Shown piece by piece: positions 7,759 to 10,501 of a stretch of 10,501 nt of DNA (positions within the stretch are counted from its first letter, which is position 1; every line of letters starts with the position of its first letter). A program made the position numbers and the translations under genes. Source of the stretch: CAZMVU01 sp964569295 (GTDB taxonomy: Bacteria > Hydrogenedentota > Hydrogenedentia > Hydrogenedentales > JAGMZX01). The DNA lies in the NCBI GenBank assembly GCA_964569295.1, contig CAZMVU010000178.1, forward strand, positions 1-10,501. Direction: 5' to 3'. The notes beneath the pieces are model-generated. The model did not search any database. It worked only from the letters and a program-made list of their open reading frames with translations, and was not told where the DNA came from.

Positions 7759-7834
7759 GGTTTTCGGGCCTTATGTTCGCGCCTGCTACGCCGGCTAAGA
7801 AAGTCGTCCACGATCGTCGTCTTCGGGCTTACTT

Positions 7835-7863
7835 CACGTTTCGGCTCGCGGGGACGCGCGCCC
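7835..7863. repeat. Single dispersed copy of the GC-rich repeat element upstream of lpxB
   Basis: Over 29 bp, 27 match the element found inside the tandem repeat (2163-2191 and its copies), from CACGTT through CGGCTCGCGGGGACGC to CGCCC. It lies in the 152-bp gap between the oxidoreductase stop and the lpxB start (7759-7910). This shows the element is a dispersed family rather than only part of the tandem array. I see no other feature in this gap. Confidence 0.75.
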
Positions 7864-7910
7864 GACCGGTGTCTTGGCCTGCGTACGCCCGTGTTCTTGC
7901 CACAGAAAGT

Positions 7911-8864
7911 TCACGTGCCCCGCTGCATGCACGCGGCAATCCGCTCGGCCAGTTCGAGCGCGCGGATGGCGTCTTCCGCGGCGACCAGGGGGCGCTCACC
8001 CGTGCGCACACAGGCGATGAACGCCGTCAACTCGCGTTGCAGGGATTCGCCGCGCGCGACGGGCAGCGGCTCGACCCGTATGCGTTCCATCGGGTTGGTC
8101 CCGGCAGGTACGGGCCCCGGTTCTTTCCGGTACACATACACTTCCTGATCGTTGTAATCGGTCGAGAGGTACGCATTCTCCGAGAAGATGCGCAGCTTGC
8201 GCATGGGCTCCATCGAAATGCGGCTGCTGGTAATATTGGCCACGCACCCGGAGGCGAAGCGCAGCCGCGCATTCGCGATGTCCTCCTGCGCGGAGAAGAC
8301 CGCGACGCCCGAAGCATCCACATGGGTAACCTCGGTGCCGTCGAGGGCGAGCACGATATCGAGATCGTGAATCATGAGATCCAGCACGACGCTCACATCC
8401 GTGCCGCGCATGGGGTACGTGCTGAGACGGTGACATTCGATGAAGCGCGGCCGTTCGAGCGCATCCACAAGGGCCATGACCGCACCGTTGAACCGCTCGA
8501 TATGCCCGACTTGCAATATACACGCGTGTGCGCGCGCGACGTCGGCCATGGTCCGCGCCTCATGCACGGTCGGTGCGATGGGCTTCTCGACCAGCACATG
8601 CACCCCCGCCTGCAACAGGCGCAGGACAACGTCGGGGTGTGTGAAGGTCGGCGTTGCTACGGAAACCGCCTGCACCCCCGCTTCGATAAGACAGGCCACT
8701 TCCGAAAACCCCGGCACCGTGAAGTCTTCCGCCGCCCGGGTGCGCTTCGTCTCATCCGGATCCACCACGCCCACGAGCTCCGCCTCGGGCAGGGCGGCAT
8801 AGTGGCGCGCATGGTGGTAGCCAAGATGGCCGACGCCGACGACGCCGGTGCGGATGGTGGTCAT
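7911..8864 (-). CDS. Gfo/Idh/MocA family oxidoreductase, lipid A locus type (GnnA-like candidate)
   Basis: This 317-residue protein has an N-terminal Rossmann fold with GVVGVGHLG (7-15) and an acidic residue ending strand 2 (VVDPDE, 33-38), suggesting NAD(H) preference. It has the family's EKP motif at 93-95 (catalytic-lysine region), VGHIERFN (119-126) and DLMIHDLDIVLAL (162-174), the last being the usual histidine-bearing active-site segment. It is a soluble sugar (probably nucleotide-sugar) dehydrogenase. It lies between lpxA and lpxB on the same strand, 59 bp after lpxA. In Acidithiobacillus and Leptospira, GnnA of this superfamily oxidises UDP-GlcNAc at C3 so that GnnB can aminate it, giving amide-linked lipid A. 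No GnnB is visible here, so GnnA activity is an inference from place and family only. The start is the ATG at 8864; the Shine-Dalgarno is weak (AGG, 9 nt away). Confidence 0.9.
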   Translation of the reverse strand: MTTIRTGVVGVGHLGYHHARHYAALPEAELVGVVDPDETKRTRAAEDFTVPGFSEVACLIEAGVQAVSVATPTFTHPDVVLRLLQAGVHVLVEKPIAPTVHEARTMADVARAHACILQVGHIERFNGAVMALVDALERPRFIECHRLSTYPMRGTDVSVVLDLMIHDLDIVLALDGTEVTHVDASGVAVFSAQEDIANARLRFASGCVANITSSRISMEPMRKLRIFSENAYLSTDYNDQEVYVYRKEPGPVPAGTNPMERIRVEPLPVARGESLQRELTAFIACVRTGERPLVAAEDAIRALELAERIAACMQRGT

Positions 8865-8923
8865 ACTGGCAACCTGTCACCGCCGGGCGTCAAGGGTGGC
8901 CGGCAGGTGTGTTGTGCAGGGTA

Positions 8924-9712
8924 TTACTTGAGAATGCCCCGCGAAGAAGCCGTGACAAACTCGAGCAGGCGCGCACGCTCCGGGCAGGCGGGCACCACCC
9001 GGTGAATCTGTTCGAGCGCCTGCGACGTATTGAGGCCCGACCGGTAGAGAATCTTATACATCATCTTGATGTGCGTGCGTGCGTCCGTGTCGAACCCGTG
9101 GCGTTTGAGCCCCACGAGATTCGGGCCGTAACAGCGCGCCGGATGCCCCTCGGCGATCATGTACGGGGGCACGTCCATATTGATGCGGGACATGCCGCCG
9201 ACAAACGCCTGCTCGCCCACACGGCAGAACTGGTGCACCCCGGTCAACCCGCCGATCGTCACCATGTCGCACACATGCACATGGCCCGAGAGCGCCGAGT
9301 TGTTCGCCATGACCACGCCGTCGCCCATATGGCTGTCGTGGCCCACATGCGTGCAGGCCATCAACAGACAGTCATCCCCGATGATCGTGGCGCGTTCCGC
9401 ATCGGCCTCGGCCTCCATGGTGCTCGCACTGATCGTCACAAACTCGCGCACGATGTTCCCCGTGCCGATCGAGACCCGGCCCACAAGCCCCGGCTGATGC
9501 TTGAGATCCTGCGACAGTATGCCCACCTGCGCCCCGCTGAAGAAATGGTTGCGCTCGCCGATGGTGGTGCGCCCGGTGAGCACGCAGTGGGGGCCAACCA
9601 CCGTGCCCGCGCCAATCCGCACGTGTTCATCAATAATGGTGAACGGCCCGACCTCGACGTCCTCGGCGAGATCGGCCTGTGGATGCACAATAGCTGTAGA
9701 ATGAATTGCCAT
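8924..9712 (-). CDS. lpxA: Acyl-ACP--UDP-N-acetylglucosamine O-acyltransferase
   Basis: This 262-residue left-handed beta-helix enzyme, the same length as in E. coli, attaches a 3-hydroxyacyl chain to UDP-GlcNAc (or its 3-amino analogue), the first lipid A step. Hexapeptide repeats run from ~7 to ~185. Kept are the catalytic His125 (THVGHD), His122, His144 (SGHVHV), His160 (VHQFC), the Q-D-K of SQDLK (67-71) and Gly173, the position that in E. coli permits a long acyl chain. Unusual points: TISAST (93-98) replaces the common TIHRGT, a 4-residue insertion follows it, and positions equal to E. coli Glu200 and Arg205 are Val and His. The C-terminal helical part is normal (GLKRHGF, YKILYRSG). The start is the ATG at 9712 by family length, though its ribosome site is poor. 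An in-frame ATG at 9847 has GGGAG 5 nt before it and would add 45 residues unlike LpxA. Confidence 0.96.
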   Translation of the reverse strand: MAIHSTAIVHPQADLAEDVEVGPFTIIDEHVRIGAGTVVGPHCVLTGRTTIGERNHFFSGAQVGILSQDLKHQPGLVGRVSIGTGNIVREFVTISASTMEAEADAERATIIGDDCLLMACTHVGHDSHMGDGVVMANNSALSGHVHVCDMVTIGGLTGVHQFCRVGEQAFVGGMSRINMDVPPYMIAEGHPARCYGPNLVGLKRHGFDTDARTHIKMMYKILYRSGLNTSQALEQIHRVVPACPERARLLEFVTASSRGILK

Positions 9713-9734
9713 GAATGTGTCCGTCTTACGGAAG

Positions 9735-9762
9735 ATCCTGCTGCCCTCTGAGCCCCTGTCAA
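9735..9762 (-). promoter_or_regulatory. Candidate promoter for lpxA and the downstream genes
   Basis: On the minus strand a perfect TTGACA (9757-9762) is followed after 16 bp by CAGGAT (9735-9740), only 3/6 to the -10 consensus. Transcription from it would begin about 15 nt before the lpxA ATG. A weak -10 with a perfect -35 suggests either an activated promoter or chance. Confidence 0.3.
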
Positions 9763-9840
9763 ATACCACATCCGGCCGCGCATTGCAAACCCGCCCGTCC
9801 AGCCGGCAGGCGGCGATGGTTCCGATACCCTCCCGGGAAT

Positions 9841-9870
9841 TTGACATGCGCTCTCCCGAAAAGCTATATT
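9841..9870 (+). promoter_or_regulatory. Sigma-70-type promoter of fba
   Basis: TTGACA (9841-9846), an 18-bp spacer and TATATT (9865-9870) match the housekeeping consensus at 6/6 and 5/6. The expected start near 9877 gives a leader of about 155 nt before the fba ATG. This is the best promoter in the window and fits a highly expressed glycolytic or Calvin-cycle gene. Confidence 0.75.
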
Positions 9871-9907
9871 TTGCCGAAATGCCCGATTCACGCGGCATGC
9901 CTTTGAA

Positions 9908-9922
9908 GCCGCCTCAGGCGGC
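9908..9922 (+). promoter_or_regulatory. Hairpin GCCGCC-TCA-GGCGGC in the fba leader
   Basis: A perfect 6-bp stem with a 3-nt loop, extendable with a bulge to GAAGC and GCTTC (9905-9927). It lies 30 nt or so after the predicted transcription start. No U-tract follows. It may stabilise the 5' end of the mRNA; a regulatory role is a guess. Confidence 0.3.
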
Positions 9923-9973
9923 GCTTCCTTTGCACGTACGTTATCCCGCAACCGCGGTCCAAGCTTTGCCCCA

Positions 9974-9986
9974 GCCGGGCGCCGGC
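9974..9986 (+). promoter_or_regulatory. Hairpin GCCGG-GCG-CCGGC in the fba leader
   Basis: A perfect 5-bp GC stem with a 3-nt loop, about 30 nt before the fba Shine-Dalgarno. It does not match any riboswitch I know and is not followed by a U-tract. Confidence 0.25.
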
Positions 9987-10016
9987 AGACCTGTACGCGG
10001 GATCAGAACAACACCC

Positions 10017-10021
10017 AGGAG
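10017..10021 (+). promoter_or_regulatory. Ribosome binding site of fba (AGGAG)
   Basis: AGGAG lies 9 nt before the ATG at 10031 and fixes the start; the next in-frame ATG is codon 6 and has no such site. Confidence 0.7.
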
Positions 10022-10030
10022 AATTGCACT

Positions 10031-10501
10031 ATGCCTCTAGTTCCCATGCGACAGATCCTCGATGAAGCCGCCAACGGCGGCTATGGTGTGGGCGCGTTCA
10101 ATGTGAACAACATGGAACAGATCCAGGCCATCATGCAGGCCGCCAATGACACGGGCAGCCCGGTCATTATCCAGGCCAGCCGCGGCGCGCTCAAGTACAG
10201 CAAGATGATCTACCTCAAGAAACTCATGGAAGCCGCCGTCGAAGAATTCCCGCACATCCCCGTCGCGCTCCACCTCGACCACGGCAATTCGGTCGAGACC
10301 TGCAAGATGGCGATCGATCTGGGCTTCACTTCCGTCATGATGGACGGCTCGCTGGCGGAAGACGGCAAGACCCCGAACAGCTATGAAGACAACGTCGCGG
10401 TGACGAAGGCGGTCGTCGAGATGGCGCACCCGCTCGGCGTAACCGTCGAAGGCGAACTCGGCTGCCTGGGCGGCATCGAAGACGGCCACGGCGCCGGCCT
10501 C
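10031..10501 (+). CDS. fba: Class II fructose-bisphosphate aldolase, N-terminal part
   Basis: The first 157 codons are present and the frame is open to the window edge; full enzymes of this subtype have about 340-360 residues. It cleaves fructose 1,6-bisphosphate, or forms it from DHAP and glyceraldehyde 3-phosphate, in glycolysis, gluconeogenesis or the Calvin cycle. Motifs seen are YGVGAFNVNNMEQ (18-30), SPVIIQASRGA (43-53), ALHLDHG (79-85, with catalytic Asp83 and Zn-binding His84), GFTSVMMDGS (98-107) and EGELGCLGG (140-148). The wording NNMEQIQAIM and SRGALKY resembles the longer 'class IIB' or Calvin-cycle subtype rather than E. coli FbaA. This is judged from memory of the families. It is divergent from lpxA and has its own promoter. 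Confidence 0.95.
   Translation, partial: MPLVPMRQILDEAANGGYGVGAFNVNNMEQIQAIMQAANDTGSPVIIQASRGALKYSKMIYLKKLMEAAVEEFPHIPVALHLDHGNSVETCKMAIDLGFTSVMMDGSLAEDGKTPNSYEDNVAVTKAVVEMAHPLGVTVEGELGCLGGIEDGHGAGL

Larger units (their letters stand above)
9713..10030. other. Divergent lpxA-fba intergenic region
   Basis: This 318-bp stretch separates the divergent starts of lpxA and fba. It holds a strong plus-strand promoter, a possible minus-strand promoter and two small GC hairpins in the fba leader. I see no gene in it except the possible N-terminal extension frame of lpxA. Confidence 0.7.

Noticed and set aside
7773..9005. 410-residue plus-strand open frame opposite the oxidoreductase
   Set aside because: It is antisense to a full Gfo/Idh/MocA protein and has no family signature.
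8909..9751. 280-residue plus-strand open frame opposite lpxA
   Set aside because: The minus strand encodes a complete 262-residue LpxA; the His-rich antisense product is a shadow.

Overview
The window comes from a GC-rich diderm (LPS-making) bacterium, most likely an uncultured lineage known from a scaffolded assembly: it holds lipid A genes and a run of exactly 100 Ns. Housekeeping protein sequences alone do not fix the phylum. The GC-rich interspersed repeat, and an oxidoreductase lying between lpxA and lpxB, would fit a Planctomycetes-, Hydrogenedentes- or Deltaproteobacteria-like genome, but that is only an impression.

Layout: 1-214 has no recognised gene. 215-1231 (minus) is an HD-GYP cyclic-di-GMP phosphodiesterase-type protein with all metal ligands visible. 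1232-2399 is non-coding and holds a candidate promoter for the HD-GYP gene, a 266-bp-period tandem repeat (1561-2241) broken by the N gap, and hairpins including a probable terminator 3' of rho. From 9712 down to 2400 five minus-strand genes follow in transcription order: lpxA, a Gfo/Idh/MocA oxidoreductase, lpxB (TTG start), polA (GTG start, overlapping the lpxB stop by 8 nt) and rho. At the right end, fba (class II fructose-bisphosphate aldolase) runs divergently on the plus strand and is cut by the window edge. It has a consensus-like promoter (TTGACA-N18-TATATT) and a leader of about 155 nt.

How the genes relate: LpxA and LpxB catalyse the first and the disaccharide-forming steps of lipid A synthesis. 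The oxidoreductase between them recalls GnnA, which in some bacteria helps make the 3-amino variant of UDP-GlcNAc used for amide-linked lipid A; the partner aminotransferase GnnB is not in this window. polA appears translationally coupled to lpxB. rho follows 81 bp after polA and may be co-transcribed with it, ending at the hairpin at 2334-2363.

I found no defence system, CRISPR array, RNA gene or transposase. The least ordinary parts are the tandem and dispersed repeat family with its suspicious assembly gap, the lpxA-oxidoreductase-lpxB arrangement with several substitutions at LpxA substrate-side positions, and a substituted P-loop lysine in Rho.
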